Origin: Porphyromonas sp.
GTDB lineage: Bacteria; Bacteroidota; Bacteroidia; Bacteroidales; Porphyromonadaceae
Length of the DNA: 64,000 nt
Direction: 5' to 3'
NCBI GenBank assembly: GCA_029983505.1
Contig: JASBZK010000008.1
Span: forward strand, 1-64,000
A program made the position numbers and the translations under genes. The notes under the pieces are model-generated. The model had not been told where the DNA came from. It saw only the letters and a list, made by a program, of their open reading frames with translations, and did not search any database. Of the stretch, positions 16,373 through 25,166 are shown in pieces. Within the stretch, counting starts at the first letter, position 1, and every line of letters starts with the position of its first letter.

Positions 16373-17131
16373 ATGCAAAAAGAAGAGATTAAAAGCATAC
16401 TCGTCTCCCAACCCGAGCCTTCGAGCCCGCGTTCGCCTTACTTCCAGATTGCCAAGGATTACGGCGTGGAATTGGTTTTCAGACCGCTCTTTTCGATCGC
16501 GCCGATAGGACTGAGGCCTCTGCGGGACCAGAAGATAGACCCCTTGGCCTTCTCGTCCGTCGTCCTGACGAGTCGCACCATCACGGATCATTTTTTCACC
16601 CAGCTCAAAGAGCAGCGGATAGAGTTGCCCGCCACGATGAAGTACTACTGCATCAGCGAAGTGGTAGCGGGCTACCTTCAGAAGTACATCCAAGTGCGCA
16701 AGAGACGTGTCTACCTGCCCGTCACCAACGGCTCCCACGACGAACTCCTCGACCTCATCCTCAAGAAAAAGAAAGAGAGCTTCCTCATCCCCGGCATCGA
16801 AGGACAGAGGGACAGCATCGCGAGTGCTCTGGAGGAAAAAGGCTTCACGATGGCACGCTATGTCGTCTCCAAGACAGTCTACACCGAGTTCGATGCCGAC
16901 TTCGTCAAGGGCTTCGACTTGATTCTCTTTTTCAGCCCCAACGGTGTCCACTCCCTTTTCCATAACGTCCCCGACTACGTCCAAGGCGCGCAATTCGTCG
17001 GTTGCTTGGGCGAAGGCACAAAGAATGCGCTTACGGAGGCGGGCTTGAGGGTAGACTTGTCCGCGCCCTCTCCCGAGGCGCCCAGCATCACCGCGGCACT
17101 CGAACTTTTCCTTAAAGCGCGTGCCGCCTGA
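16373..17131 (+). CDS. hemD: Uroporphyrinogen-III synthase (HemD family)
   Basis: 252 aa from ATG 16373. It has the weakly conserved two-lobed HemD pattern of Bacteroidota: ILVSQPEP, FSSVVLTSRTITDHFF, YYCISEVVAGYLQKY, FDLILFFSPNGVHSLF and FVGCLGEGTKNALTEAGLR. The enzyme cyclises hydroxymethylbilane with D-ring inversion, giving the precursor of haem, sirohaem and corrinoids. Placement between DUF4271 and rnpA is the standard order in this phylum. Few absolutely conserved residues exist in the family, so context carries part of the call. Confidence 0.85.
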   Translation: MQKEEIKSILVSQPEPSSPRSPYFQIAKDYGVELVFRPLFSIAPIGLRPLRDQKIDPLAFSSVVLTSRTITDHFFTQLKEQRIELPATMKYYCISEVVAGYLQKYIQVRKRRVYLPVTNGSHDELLDLILKKKKESFLIPGIEGQRDSIASALEEKGFTMARYVVSKTVYTEFDADFVKGFDLILFFSPNGVHSLFHNVPDYVQGAQFVGCLGEGTKNALTEAGLRVDLSAPSPEAPSITAALELFLKARAA

Positions 17132-17144
17132 CTTTGTCCGTACG

Positions 17145-17612
17145 ATGGGGGAAAGTCTGGAGAGTGGCACGGTGCCGATGGAAAAAGGACGCTTCACGTT
17201 TCCTAAGTCGGAGAAGCTCTGCCTCAGGGACGAGATAGAAGCCGTCTTTGTCTCGCGGACTTCGTTTGTCAACTACCCGGTGCGGACGCTTTTCGTCCTC
17301 ACGGAGCGTGCGGACGGTGCCCCGCGCCTCAAGTTCCTCATCAGTGTCCCCAAGAAAAGGCTTCGCCACGCCGTGGATCGCAACAGGGTCAAGCGTCTGT
17401 ACCGGGAGGCTTTCAGACTTCGGAAGAGCGCCTTTGAGGAGCTTGTCCCGGAGGGAAAAACGCTCCTTTTGGCGATGGTCTTCGTGTCGGACAAAGTCTG
17501 CACCTTCTCCGAAGCCCAAGCGTCGGTGAGGAAGGCTCTCTCCAAGCTCACCGACGCACTCCGGGACGTGAAAAGCGACCCCACTGAACCTCTTTCCGAT
17601 GTCGATTCTTAA
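17145..17612 (+). CDS. rnpA: Ribonuclease P protein component
   Basis: About 155 aa from ATG 17145; ATG 17178 ([12 protein letters not shown]) is an equally possible start. The core has [19 protein letters not shown] and the RNR signature [17 protein letters not shown]. It binds RNase P RNA and assists pre-tRNA 5' processing. Its last 14 bases overlap yidD. Confidence 0.93.
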   Translation: MGESLESGTVPMEKGRFTFPKSEKLCLRDEIEAVFVSRTSFVNYPVRTLFVLTERADGAPRLKFLISVPKKRLRHAVDRNRVKRLYREAFRLRKSAFEELVPEGKTLLLAMVFVSDKVCTFSEAQASVRKALSKLTDALRDVKSDPTEPLSDVDS

Positions 17613-17850
17613 GACCCTTTATCATAAAATCGGGGCGCTCCTCAGTGCCCTTTTGATCTTCCCGATACGCCTGTATCAGAAGTTCATCAGTCCCCTTCTG
17701 CCGCCCTCTTGCCGCTTTACCCCCACGTGCAGTGCCTACGCCGTGGAGGCTCTGAAGAAGCACGGACCGGTGAAAGGGCTACTCCTTGCCGTCTGGCGGA
17801 TATTACGCTGTAACCCCTGGGGCGGGTCGGGCTATGATCCGGTGCCTTGA
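17599..17850 (+). CDS. yidD: Membrane protein insertion efficiency factor YidD
   Basis: 83 aa with an N-terminal hydrophobic stretch, then [33 protein letters not shown] and [12 protein letters not shown], the diagnostic YidD pattern. It aids YidC-dependent insertion of membrane proteins at the inner membrane. It is coupled to rnpA by overlap. Confidence 0.95.
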   Translation: MSILKTLYHKIGALLSALLIFPIRLYQKFISPLLPPSCRFTPTCSAYAVEALKKHGPVKGLLLAVWRILRCNPWGGSGYDPVP

Positions 17851-17896
17851 CGCCCCGGCACCTTGGATAACGAAGGCCTATGAGACCTTTGCTTTT

Positions 17897-17976
17897 GGTA
17901 CAGACCGAAGACTTTTTCTCGGTCTGTACCTTTTTTATGTCCCGGTACGTATCTCGCGTTTTTCTTGGTCTGTGCA
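17897..17976. repeat. Four-core intergenic repeat, copy 5
   Basis: Cores start at 17897, 17921, 17944 and 17967 (24, 23, 23). The last is the end variant GGTCTGTGCAAAAA. It lies between yidD and the efflux operon promoter. Confidence 0.88.
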
Positions 17977-18019
17977 AAAATAATTGCCCGCACGGTAAAT
18001 TTTTTCGAGAAATCAGTAG

Positions 18020-18047
18020 TTTGTATAAAAAGGAATTGCTACCTTTG
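18020..18047 (+). promoter_or_regulatory. Promoter of the efflux operon
   Basis: TTTG (18020-18023) and TACCTTTG (18040-18047) are separated by 16 bp, a little short of the usual 19-21. The leader then contains a perfect 6-bp inverted repeat AGTCAC/GTGACT (18065-18084) before the ATG at 18133. Confidence 0.55.
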
Positions 18048-18132
18048 TAGTGACAAAAGCACAGAGTCACTATTTATGGTGACTTTATGCCGCGAAAATC
18101 CATACGACTGACCCATTAAAGCAACCACTTAT

Positions 18133-18825
18133 ATGGAAAAGGTTATCGAGATCAAAGACTTGCACAAGACCTACCCGGGCGCCCAGCCTCTTCACGTCCT
18201 CAAGGGCGTCTCGCTCGAAGTCGAGCGGGGCGAGATGGTGGCTCTGATGGGGGCTTCCGGCTCGGGGAAGAGTACGCTCCTGAATATACTCGGTCTTTTG
18301 GATACCTACGACGAGGGAAGCTACCGACTGGCAGGGCAACTGATGGAGGACCTCTCCGAAGACGAGGCCGCCGAGATGCGGGGCAAGCACATCGGTTTCG
18401 TCTTCCAGTCTTTTAATCTCATCCCCTTCAAGACAGCGCTCGAAAACGTAGCCCTTCCGCTCTATTACCAGGGCGTGGGTCTGAGGGAGCGCACGAAGAA
18501 GGCGGAGTATTACCTCGACAGGGTGGGGCTTCTCGACTGGAAAGAGCACCTCCCGAGTGAGATGAGCGGGGGGCAGAAACAGCGGGTCTCTATGGCGCGC
18601 GCCCTCATCGCCAAGCCCACCGTCCTCCTTGCCGACGAGCCCACGGGAGCCCTCGACAGCAAGACGACGGATGAAGTGATGAACCTCCTTAGGGAGATCA
18701 ACGCCGAAGACGGCCTTACGATGCTCATCGTCACCCACGAGCAGGACGTGGCAGACCGCACACAGAGGATCATTCACATCAAAGACGGTCTCATCGTCCC
18801 CGATGACCGCGTAAGGACGCTATAG
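18133..18825 (+). CDS. ABC transporter ATP-binding protein (MacB/LolD type)
   Basis: 230 aa. Walker A is GASGSGKST (about 42-50), the Q-loop is FVFQSFNLIPF, the signature is MSGGQKQRVSMARALI, and Walker B is VLLADEPTGALDS followed by the H-loop VTHEQD. It energises a type VII (mechanotransmitting) ABC system whose two permeases are encoded immediately downstream. Stop and next ATG are 9 bp apart. Confidence 0.93.
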   Translation: MEKVIEIKDLHKTYPGAQPLHVLKGVSLEVERGEMVALMGASGSGKSTLLNILGLLDTYDEGSYRLAGQLMEDLSEDEAAEMRGKHIGFVFQSFNLIPFKTALENVALPLYYQGVGLRERTKKAEYYLDRVGLLDWKEHLPSEMSGGQKQRVSMARALIAKPTVLLADEPTGALDSKTTDEVMNLLREINAEDGLTMLIVTHEQDVADRTQRIIHIKDGLIVPDDRVRTL

Positions 18826-18834
18826 ACGAGGACT

Positions 18835-20121
18835 ATGAACGGTTTTATCCAAGAGATCATCAATTCGCTCAGGAATAACGTCCTCCGCACCGTCCTCACC
18901 GGGATGACCATCGCGTGGGGTATCATCCTCCTTGTCGTCCTCCTCGGGGTCGGCGACGGTGTCAAGAAGGGCGTGAGGCAGACCATCAGCCAGGTCGGTG
19001 CCGACAAAGTGGAGATGTCCATCACGCTCAATACCACGGAAGAAGCCTACGGCGGCTACCAAAAGGACAGACAGGTGGAGATGACACCGGCGCAATTTGA
19101 GTACCTCAGGCAGATGACAAGCGGGGACTTCGCCGCCATGGAGCCTTCCTACACGACGGACGTCACTTTGGAGACCGACTTCGGGCAGTCCGACGTATCC
19201 TACGACACGATTACGGAAAGGGAGCAAAGTTTCAATAAGAAGCAGCTCAGAGGCGGCCGGCTCTTCACCAAGGAGGAGCACGAGGAGGGCGCCCGCGTCT
19301 GCGTCATAGCGGAGAAGGACGTCTCCAGACTCTTCCCCGCCTCTATGAGTGCATTGGGGCAGAGCCTTGTCGTGGACGGCATCAGTTACGTCATCGTTGG
19401 GGTCGTCGACTACTCGAACCCCTTCTCGGGCGAGATCCTCGTACCGTACAACACCGCCAAAGAGATCTATCCGAATAAGTTCCTCAAGATAAGGAAAGTC
19501 AAACTCTTCCCCAATACCACGGACCAGGCGCGGCTTAAGGTCATCGAGGAAGAGGTAGCGGCTCTTTTCCGGCGCACGCTCCGTGTCTCCCCGGACGACG
19601 AATGGGCTGTGCGCCTGGAGAGCAATACGTCTATGGAGTCGGGTATGGGGGTGGTATTTACCGGGCTGGACGTACTCTTGTGGATTATGGGTATCGGGAG
19701 CTTGAGCATCGGCGCTATAGGTGTGTCAAACATTATGAGCGTAACGGTGCAGGAGCGTATGAGGGAGATAGGCATCCGCAAGGCTTTGGGTGCCCGTCCC
19801 CGCAATATCCTCACGATGGTACTCGGCGAAAGTGTCTTCCTCTCGATTGCCTTCGGGCTCGTGGGTCTCGTCCTTGGGTACGGCGTGATAGCGCTCATCA
19901 ATTTTCTTGCGACGAAATACGAGTGGGCGACGCAGTTTATCCCCATAGGTCCGAGCGGCTCCTTTATGAAAGTGCAGGTCTTCACGGATCCACGCGTGAA
20001 TCTCACGGTAGCGGTCGGCGCCCTCGTCGTGCTCGTCCTCGTGGGGCTTCTGGCAGGGTACAGCCCGGCGCGTAAGGCCATCAAGATACCTGCCGTGGTC
20101 GCTATGAGAGACAATAAATAA
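18835..20121 (+). CDS. MacB-like ABC transporter permease 1
   Basis: 428 aa. A cytoplasmic start and first TM helix (about 20-40) are followed by a large periplasmic domain (about 45-285; MacB_PCD type). Three C-terminal TM helices follow with the FtsX motif VQERMREIGIRKALGARPRNIL. Such permeases couple ATP hydrolysis to periplasmic movements that drive efflux through a TolC partner. The next gene encodes a second permease, so the membrane unit may be a heterodimer. Confidence 0.9.
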   Translation: MNGFIQEIINSLRNNVLRTVLTGMTIAWGIILLVVLLGVGDGVKKGVRQTISQVGADKVEMSITLNTTEEAYGGYQKDRQVEMTPAQFEYLRQMTSGDFAAMEPSYTTDVTLETDFGQSDVSYDTITEREQSFNKKQLRGGRLFTKEEHEEGARVCVIAEKDVSRLFPASMSALGQSLVVDGISYVIVGVVDYSNPFSGEILVPYNTAKEIYPNKFLKIRKVKLFPNTTDQARLKVIEEEVAALFRRTLRVSPDDEWAVRLESNTSMESGMGVVFTGLDVLLWIMGIGSLSIGAIGVSNIMSVTVQERMREIGIRKALGARPRNILTMVLGESVFLSIAFGLVGLVLGYGVIALINFLATKYEWATQFIPIGPSGSFMKVQVFTDPRVNLTVAVGALVVLVLVGLLAGYSPARKAIKIPAVVAMRDNK

Positions 20122-20141
20122 CGGGTGAAAGGACGAAGGAT

Positions 20142-21416
20142 ATGAGAAACATCTTTTCCAAAGAGCTTCAGCAAGAGGTCTGGTACACCATCAAGACGAA
20201 TAAGCGCCGTACGTTCTTCACCAGTCTCGGCGTCTTTGCGGGTATGTTCTTTTTCACGCTCCTTACGGGACTCGGCAACGGTATCCGCAACGGCATCGAC
20301 GAGACTATGAAAGGCGCCACCTCGGATATGGTACTCGTGATGCCGGGTCGCACCACGTTGCCGTACGAGGGCTACAAGGCGAACCGCTTCATCACCACGG
20401 ACTATTCCGACTACGAGTTTCTACGCAAAAGGCTCACCACGGTGGGCACTCTTGCCGCCACAAGCCCGTGGGGCGGGATGTGGAATAACCCAAATGTCCT
20501 CCTCAATGGCAAGGCGCTCAAGTTTACGGTGATGGGGCTCTCGGACAATTACTACCCCGGCATCGCCCAAAACATCGTCGTCGACGGTCGCAATATGAGA
20601 CCGGAGGAGATCGAGGCAGGCGACTATATCTGCGTCATCGGCACCAAGGTCGCGGAGAACTTTTTCGGCAAAGACAAGATCCGGGATGCCGTGGGCAAAA
20701 CACTTACCGTGGAGGGCATTTCTTTCAAAATCGTGGGGGTCGCCAAACCTTACTCGGATAATATCAACATGGGCTTCAACCAAGATTGGTCTGTCGTCAT
20801 TCCCATAGGCATCGCCACGCAGGGCAATCCCACCAGATTTACCCTCATCTACTATACGCCCAAGCCCGGCTTGGACAAAAAAGCGGCCGAGAAGGAGATC
20901 CTCCCGCTTCTCTTCAAGAGACACAAAATCAACCCCAAGGACAACAAAGTCTTCTCGACGTTTGGGATGGATACGTTCCTCTCTATTTTCGAGATGATTG
21001 AGAAGATCATTAACGTCCTCATCTGGGTCATCGGCTTAGGCACACTCTTCAGCGGGGTCATCTCCGTCTCCAATATCCTTCTCGTCACCGTGCGGGAGCG
21101 TCAGCGGGAGATCGGCGTGCGGAGAGCCATCGGTGCCAAGCCCGGGGATATCCGGTTGCAGTTTATGATGGAAGCCGTTTTCATCATTCTTATAGCCGGT
21201 ATGGCGGGACTGGTCTTCGGTCTGCTCATTGTCCTCGGCATCGGAGCTGCGACGGAGGGGACGAGCGTGGGCGCTTTCCTCATCCGACCTTATCCCTCCG
21301 CAGGCATCCTCATTTTCTCCCTCATCGTGATGGCACTCTCGGGCGTCTTAGCGGGGCTTCTGCCGGTGTACAAGGCGCTTCAGATTAAAGCCATAGACGC
21401 CATACGTGATGAATGA
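20142..21416 (+). CDS. MacB-like ABC transporter permease 2
   Basis: 424 aa, same topology as permease 1: TM helix at about 25-45, periplasmic domain about 50-290, then three TM helices with VRERQREIGVRRAIGAKPGDI. It is diverged from permease 1 and probably pairs with it. The gap to the adaptor gene (21558) is filled by a four-core repeat, so it could be an internal control point. Confidence 0.9.
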   Translation: MRNIFSKELQQEVWYTIKTNKRRTFFTSLGVFAGMFFFTLLTGLGNGIRNGIDETMKGATSDMVLVMPGRTTLPYEGYKANRFITTDYSDYEFLRKRLTTVGTLAATSPWGGMWNNPNVLLNGKALKFTVMGLSDNYYPGIAQNIVVDGRNMRPEEIEAGDYICVIGTKVAENFFGKDKIRDAVGKTLTVEGISFKIVGVAKPYSDNINMGFNQDWSVVIPIGIATQGNPTRFTLIYYTPKPGLDKKAAEKEILPLLFKRHKINPKDNKVFSTFGMDTFLSIFEMIEKIINVLIWVIGLGTLFSGVISVSNILLVTVRERQREIGVRRAIGAKPGDIRLQFMMEAVFIILIAGMAGLVFGLLIVLGIGAATEGTSVGAFLIRPYPSAGILIFSLIVMALSGVLAGLLPVYKALQIKAIDAIRDE

Positions 21417-21437
21417 CGGAACCCCCCTGCCACTTTA

Positions 21438-21516
21438 GGTCTGTGCAAAAAATAATCGCCGGCCTGTACCCGGCCGGAAGTTTGGTCTGTAGGACAAAAA
21501 CATTTTGGTACGTGCA
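21438..21516. repeat. Four-core intergenic repeat, copy 6 (inside the efflux operon)
   Basis: Cores start at 21438, 21461, 21484 and 21507 (23, 23, 23). Both outer cores have the TGCAAAA end variant. It separates the ABC permeases from the adaptor gene on the same strand. Confidence 0.88.
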
Positions 21517-21557
21517 AAAAAAGAAATAAACTTCAAACTCTTCATACGCCCTTATTT

Positions 21558-22679
21558 ATGGAAAAGAAGAAAAAGATGAGCGGTGTGCTCAAAGCCCTTA
21601 TCTGGATAGTCGCCATCCTTGTCGTCGTAGGCATTTTCGCAGCGGTGATTATCAAAAACCAAGCCAAAGGTGCGACCTACGAGCTCCTCTCGGCCACTCC
21701 CAACGACACCATCGTACGCACCTCGATCCTCACCGGTGCCATACAGCCGCGCGACGAAGTCCTCGTCAAGCCGCAGATGAGCGGCATCGTGGCCGAACTC
21801 CTTCACCTGCCCGGCGATATGGTTCAGGAGGGTGACCTCGTGGCGCGCATCAAGATGGTGCCAGACGTGGCCGGCGTGCAGAATGCACTCTCCCAAGTGG
21901 AGCGGGCACGCGTCGCCCTCCGCACCGCCAAAGACGTCTACGAGCGTGATAAAGCACTCTTTGACCAAGGCATCCTCGCCAAAGAGAAGTACGAGCAGTC
22001 CAAAGGCTCCTACGATCAGTCCGTCATCGACCTCTCCAGCGCACAGGAGCAGTACGAACTCGCGTCCAAAGGCTCCTCCGCCTCTACCGCCAAGCAAAAT
22101 AACACCCTCGTCCGCGCCACCGTCACAGGCACCATCCTCGAGCAGCCGGTCAAGGTCGGTACTTCCGTCATCCAAGCCAATAACTTCAACGACGGTACCA
22201 CCATCGTCTCCATCGCCGACCTCACAGACCTTCTCTTCGTGGGTGACGTCAACGAGAGCGACGTTAATAACCTCGTCGTCGGCGCTGACGTGGTGATTAA
22301 AGTCGGTGCCATACCCGACCACACTTATAAGGCGGTCGTGGAGTATGTTTCGCCCAAGGGCGTGGACAAAAACGGTACCATCTTCTTTGAAGTCAAAGCC
22401 GCCATCGACCCCGCAAACCTCACCGGTCTCAGAGCCGGTCTCTCCTCCAATGCCGAAGTAGAGCTCGACAGGCGCAACGGTGTCACCACGATACCCGAGA
22501 GTGCCGTCTCCTACCGTGACGGCAAAGCCATCGTCTACGTCGCCAAAACCGGCTCGGGCGAAGAGAAAGACTTCGAAGAACGCGAAGTCACCCTCGGTCT
22601 CTCCGACGGTCTGAATGTGGAAGTGGTCAAGGGACTCAAAGGGGGCGAACAGCTCCGGGGTAACCTCAAGAGCAAATGA
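21558..22679 (+). CDS. Periplasmic adaptor (HlyD/MacA family)
   Basis: 373 aa. An N-terminal TM anchor (about 10-30) is followed by a lipoyl-like half motif (about 60-95, VLVKPQMSGIVAELLHLPGDM), a coiled-coil hairpin (about 100-170), the second lipoyl half (about 180-205) and beta-barrel regions, ending in GLKGGEQLRGNL. It would bridge the MacB-like permeases and the TolC-family channel encoded next. Confidence 0.92.
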   Translation: MEKKKKMSGVLKALIWIVAILVVVGIFAAVIIKNQAKGATYELLSATPNDTIVRTSILTGAIQPRDEVLVKPQMSGIVAELLHLPGDMVQEGDLVARIKMVPDVAGVQNALSQVERARVALRTAKDVYERDKALFDQGILAKEKYEQSKGSYDQSVIDLSSAQEQYELASKGSSASTAKQNNTLVRATVTGTILEQPVKVGTSVIQANNFNDGTTIVSIADLTDLLFVGDVNESDVNNLVVGADVVIKVGAIPDHTYKAVVEYVSPKGVDKNGTIFFEVKAAIDPANLTGLRAGLSSNAEVELDRRNGVTTIPESAVSYRDGKAIVYVAKTGSGEEKDFEEREVTLGLSDGLNVEVVKGLKGGEQLRGNLKSK

Positions 22680-22717
22680 CAGACGGTAGTCTGAACCCGT
22701 AGAAGCACATTCCCGAT

Positions 22718-24088
22718 ATGAAACCTCGCTCCATTCTCGCGCTTATCCTCCTTGCGCTCCCCTCTTCGCTCTTGGCCCAAAAGAGTGGCGAACCGGTCCT
22801 CAAACCCGTGATGAACCTCTCCGAGTGCGTCGCTTACGCCCAGGCCAACAGCCCGCAGGTACTCTCCCTCGCTCCCCAGATCGAGAACCTCCTCCTCCAG
22901 GAACAGCTCTCCAAAGAGGCCTTTCTCCCAAGCGTCAACGCTTCCATAGGCGAAGATGCCTCCTTCGGACGTTCGCCCGGCGTCGACGGCGTGACCCGTA
23001 ACGTCTCCAGCGCCAATACCTCCTTCGGCATCACCGCGTCCGTAGACCTCTTCCGCGGTATGTCCCGCATATTTTCTCTCCAGAAGGCTCGTGACGCGCT
23101 CAAGAGTAAGGACTACATCGTCTCCGATGTCTTGGACAACATCGCGCTGCAGACCACCGAGGCCTACACCACACTCCTCCTCTCTCATCAGCTCACAGGG
23201 GCTGCGGAGGAAAATCTTGCCCTCTCCAAAAAGAACCTTGAAGAGACCTCCGTCCAAGTCGAACTCGGTAAGCTGCCCGTCTCCCAGAAGATACAAATCC
23301 AATCCCAGGTAGGCAACGACGAGCTCACTCTGGCTCAAGCCAAAGCCGACGAAGAACGTGCCCGCCGTCTCCTCCTCCTTAATATGGGCGTCTCCGATCC
23401 GACCGCTACCATAGAGATCCCGCAGCCCTCTCCCGAGGAAGTCGCGGCTCAGGTCGAAAGGTTCGAACCCTACTACCGCGATCCTTCCTGGATACTGCCC
23501 GCCACGAAGAAGACGGCCTTAGACCTCGAGCTCTCCGAGTACGACATCAAGATCGCCAAGTCTGCCTACTGGCCTTCGCTTTCGCTCAATGGAGGCTACT
23601 CGAACGGCTACTACTACAATTTCGGCGACGGTGTGGACAAAGCGGCGAATCCTGCTTTTAAGGACCAACTGGAGAGAAACGGACGTACGTTTGTGGGGCT
23701 TACGCTCTCCATCCCGATTTACAATAAAGGGCAGGTGCGCGGTCAGGTGCGTCAGGCGGAGCTTCAGCAGCTCTCTCTGAGGAGCCAGTATATCCAAAAA
23801 ACCTATCAGGACGAGCAGAACGTCCTACTCGCCGAGACCGACCTCAAGAAAGCCGAAGACTCCTACCGCATCTCCAAGCAAAACATAGGTTACACCAAGC
23901 AGTCTCTGGACATTGCGGACCTCGAGTACAAAGCGGGGCGCATCACCGCCTACGAGTGGGAGCAGGCCAAGAACAACCATATCCAGGCGCAGGCCACATA
24001 CCTTCAGGCGGTCTACACCCGGTTACTCCGCACGATCAATCTCACGTATTACCACTCGGGACGTCTGCCTTTCCACCTTGCTCAGTGA
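22718..24088 (+). CDS. TolC family outer-membrane efflux protein
   Basis: 456 aa. The signal peptide ends SLLAQ. Two repeats of the outer-membrane efflux protein fold include LSECVAYAQANSPQVL, a long helical stretch, VGLTLSIPIYNKGQVRGQVR and YKAGRITAYEWEQAKNN. It forms the outer-membrane duct of the MacAB-like pump. It converges with the channel gene on the other strand, leaving only 5 bp between stop codons. Confidence 0.93.
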   Translation: MKPRSILALILLALPSSLLAQKSGEPVLKPVMNLSECVAYAQANSPQVLSLAPQIENLLLQEQLSKEAFLPSVNASIGEDASFGRSPGVDGVTRNVSSANTSFGITASVDLFRGMSRIFSLQKARDALKSKDYIVSDVLDNIALQTTEAYTTLLLSHQLTGAAEENLALSKKNLEETSVQVELGKLPVSQKIQIQSQVGNDELTLAQAKADEERARRLLLLNMGVSDPTATIEIPQPSPEEVAAQVERFEPYYRDPSWILPATKKTALDLELSEYDIKIAKSAYWPSLSLNGGYSNGYYYNFGDGVDKAANPAFKDQLERNGRTFVGLTLSIPIYNKGQVRGQVRQAELQQLSLRSQYIQKTYQDEQNVLLAETDLKKAEDSYRISKQNIGYTKQSLDIADLEYKAGRITAYEWEQAKNNHIQAQATYLQAVYTRLLRTINLTYYHSGRLPFHLAQ

Positions 24089-24093
24089 CGGGC

Positions 24094-25077
24094 TCACGGC
24101 TTAGGGGCATTTCGAACCAGCTCTGTGCCGCAACGGCTGCAGTAGAGCGCCGAGGGGTCGGTGTTTTGGTGTCCGCAATTGTAGCAGTAGACCTGTTCCT
24201 TTGAGCGTTTGCGGACGGCTTCTACCCGTCTGCCGCCTATCGCTTCTTCGTGTCCCATCATCGCCGAGGTGCCTTTGGCTACTTCGGCGGTGACGATTCC
24301 GGTGGGCACGGCGATGATGGAGTAACCGAGGAGCATGACGACCGTGCTGATGAATTGTCCCAATGCCGTAATCGGCGTGATGTCGCCATAGCCGACTGTC
24401 GTGAGCGTGATAATGGCCCAGTAGATAGAGCGAGGGATGGACGAAAACATAGGGTTGATGCGCCCTTCGACAAGGAACATCACCGTCCCCAGCACGCAGA
24501 CGATGACGACGAGCCAGAGGATGAAGATGACGATCTTGATGAAGCTCTGCTTCAGGGCGGCTGCGAAGACTTTGCCCTCCTGCACGAAGCGCCCCATGTG
24601 AAAGACCCTGAAGACGCTCAAAAGGCGCAGCAAGCGGAAGATGAGCGCGTAGTGGGTCGAGACGATGGAGAGGATAAAGAAGGTGGGGAGGAAAGAGATC
24701 AGGTCGATGATGCCGTAAAACCCGAAGATGTATTTCCGCACCTTGCGGGCGGCCGCTATGCGGATGAGGTACTCGGCGGTAAGGACGAGCGTGAACGCCC
24801 ACTGCACGCCTTTGAGGATCTTCTCGCCCGTGCCCGTGATGTTGCCGATGCTGTCGATGAAGACGACGGCGGTACTCACCACGATGCCTATCATGATGAA
24901 GAGCTCGATGAACCAGCCCTCGCGTGTGTCAGTGAAGAAGAGGACACGGTAGAGCTTGTCTCGGTCGTACCAGGGACGATTGCGGTAGTCGGCTATGTCG
25001 TCGATGCTCTTCTGCTTGTATCCGGCGACAACGGGTGCTTCGGGTTCGGTGGCTAAGTTCCTAAACTTGATGGACAT
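24094..25077 (-). CDS. Voltage-gated-type potassium channel with C-terminal zinc ribbon
   Basis: 327 aa from ATG 25077. A six-helix ion-transport domain covers about 50-265, with an Arg-rich S4-like segment (LIFRLLRLLSVFRVFH) and the K+ selectivity filter TVGYGD in TLTTVGYGDITPITALG. The cytoplasmic tail ends in a zinc ribbon, CYNCGHQN...YCSRCG (CxxC, 13 residues, CxxC). It probably mediates inner-membrane K+ flux. The ribbon is an unusual appendage whose role is unknown. It lies downstream of the SIS isomerase gene on the same strand, separated by a four-core repeat. Confidence 0.9.
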   Translation of the reverse strand: MSIKFRNLATEPEAPVVAGYKQKSIDDIADYRNRPWYDRDKLYRVLFFTDTREGWFIELFIMIGIVVSTAVVFIDSIGNITGTGEKILKGVQWAFTLVLTAEYLIRIAAARKVRKYIFGFYGIIDLISFLPTFFILSIVSTHYALIFRLLRLLSVFRVFHMGRFVQEGKVFAAALKQSFIKIVIFILWLVVIVCVLGTVMFLVEGRINPMFSSIPRSIYWAIITLTTVGYGDITPITALGQFISTVVMLLGYSIIAVPTGIVTAEVAKGTSAMMGHEEAIGGRRVEAVRKRSKEQVYCYNCGHQNTDPSALYCSRCGTELVRNAPKP

Positions 25078-25083
25078 TTTTTC

Positions 25084-25162
25084 GGCCTGTATGAGAAGTT
25101 ATTCCCGGTACGTGTGAGCGAAAAACTTGGTACGGGTCAAAAAGAAATTCCCGGTCTGTACC
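25084..25162. repeat. Four-core intergenic repeat, copy 7
   Basis: Cores start at 25084, 25107, 25129 and 25153 (23, 22, 24). Core 3 (GGTACGGGTC) is followed by AAAAAG. It fills the 89-bp gap between the SIS isomerase and channel genes. Confidence 0.85.
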
Positions 25163-25166
25163 TTTT

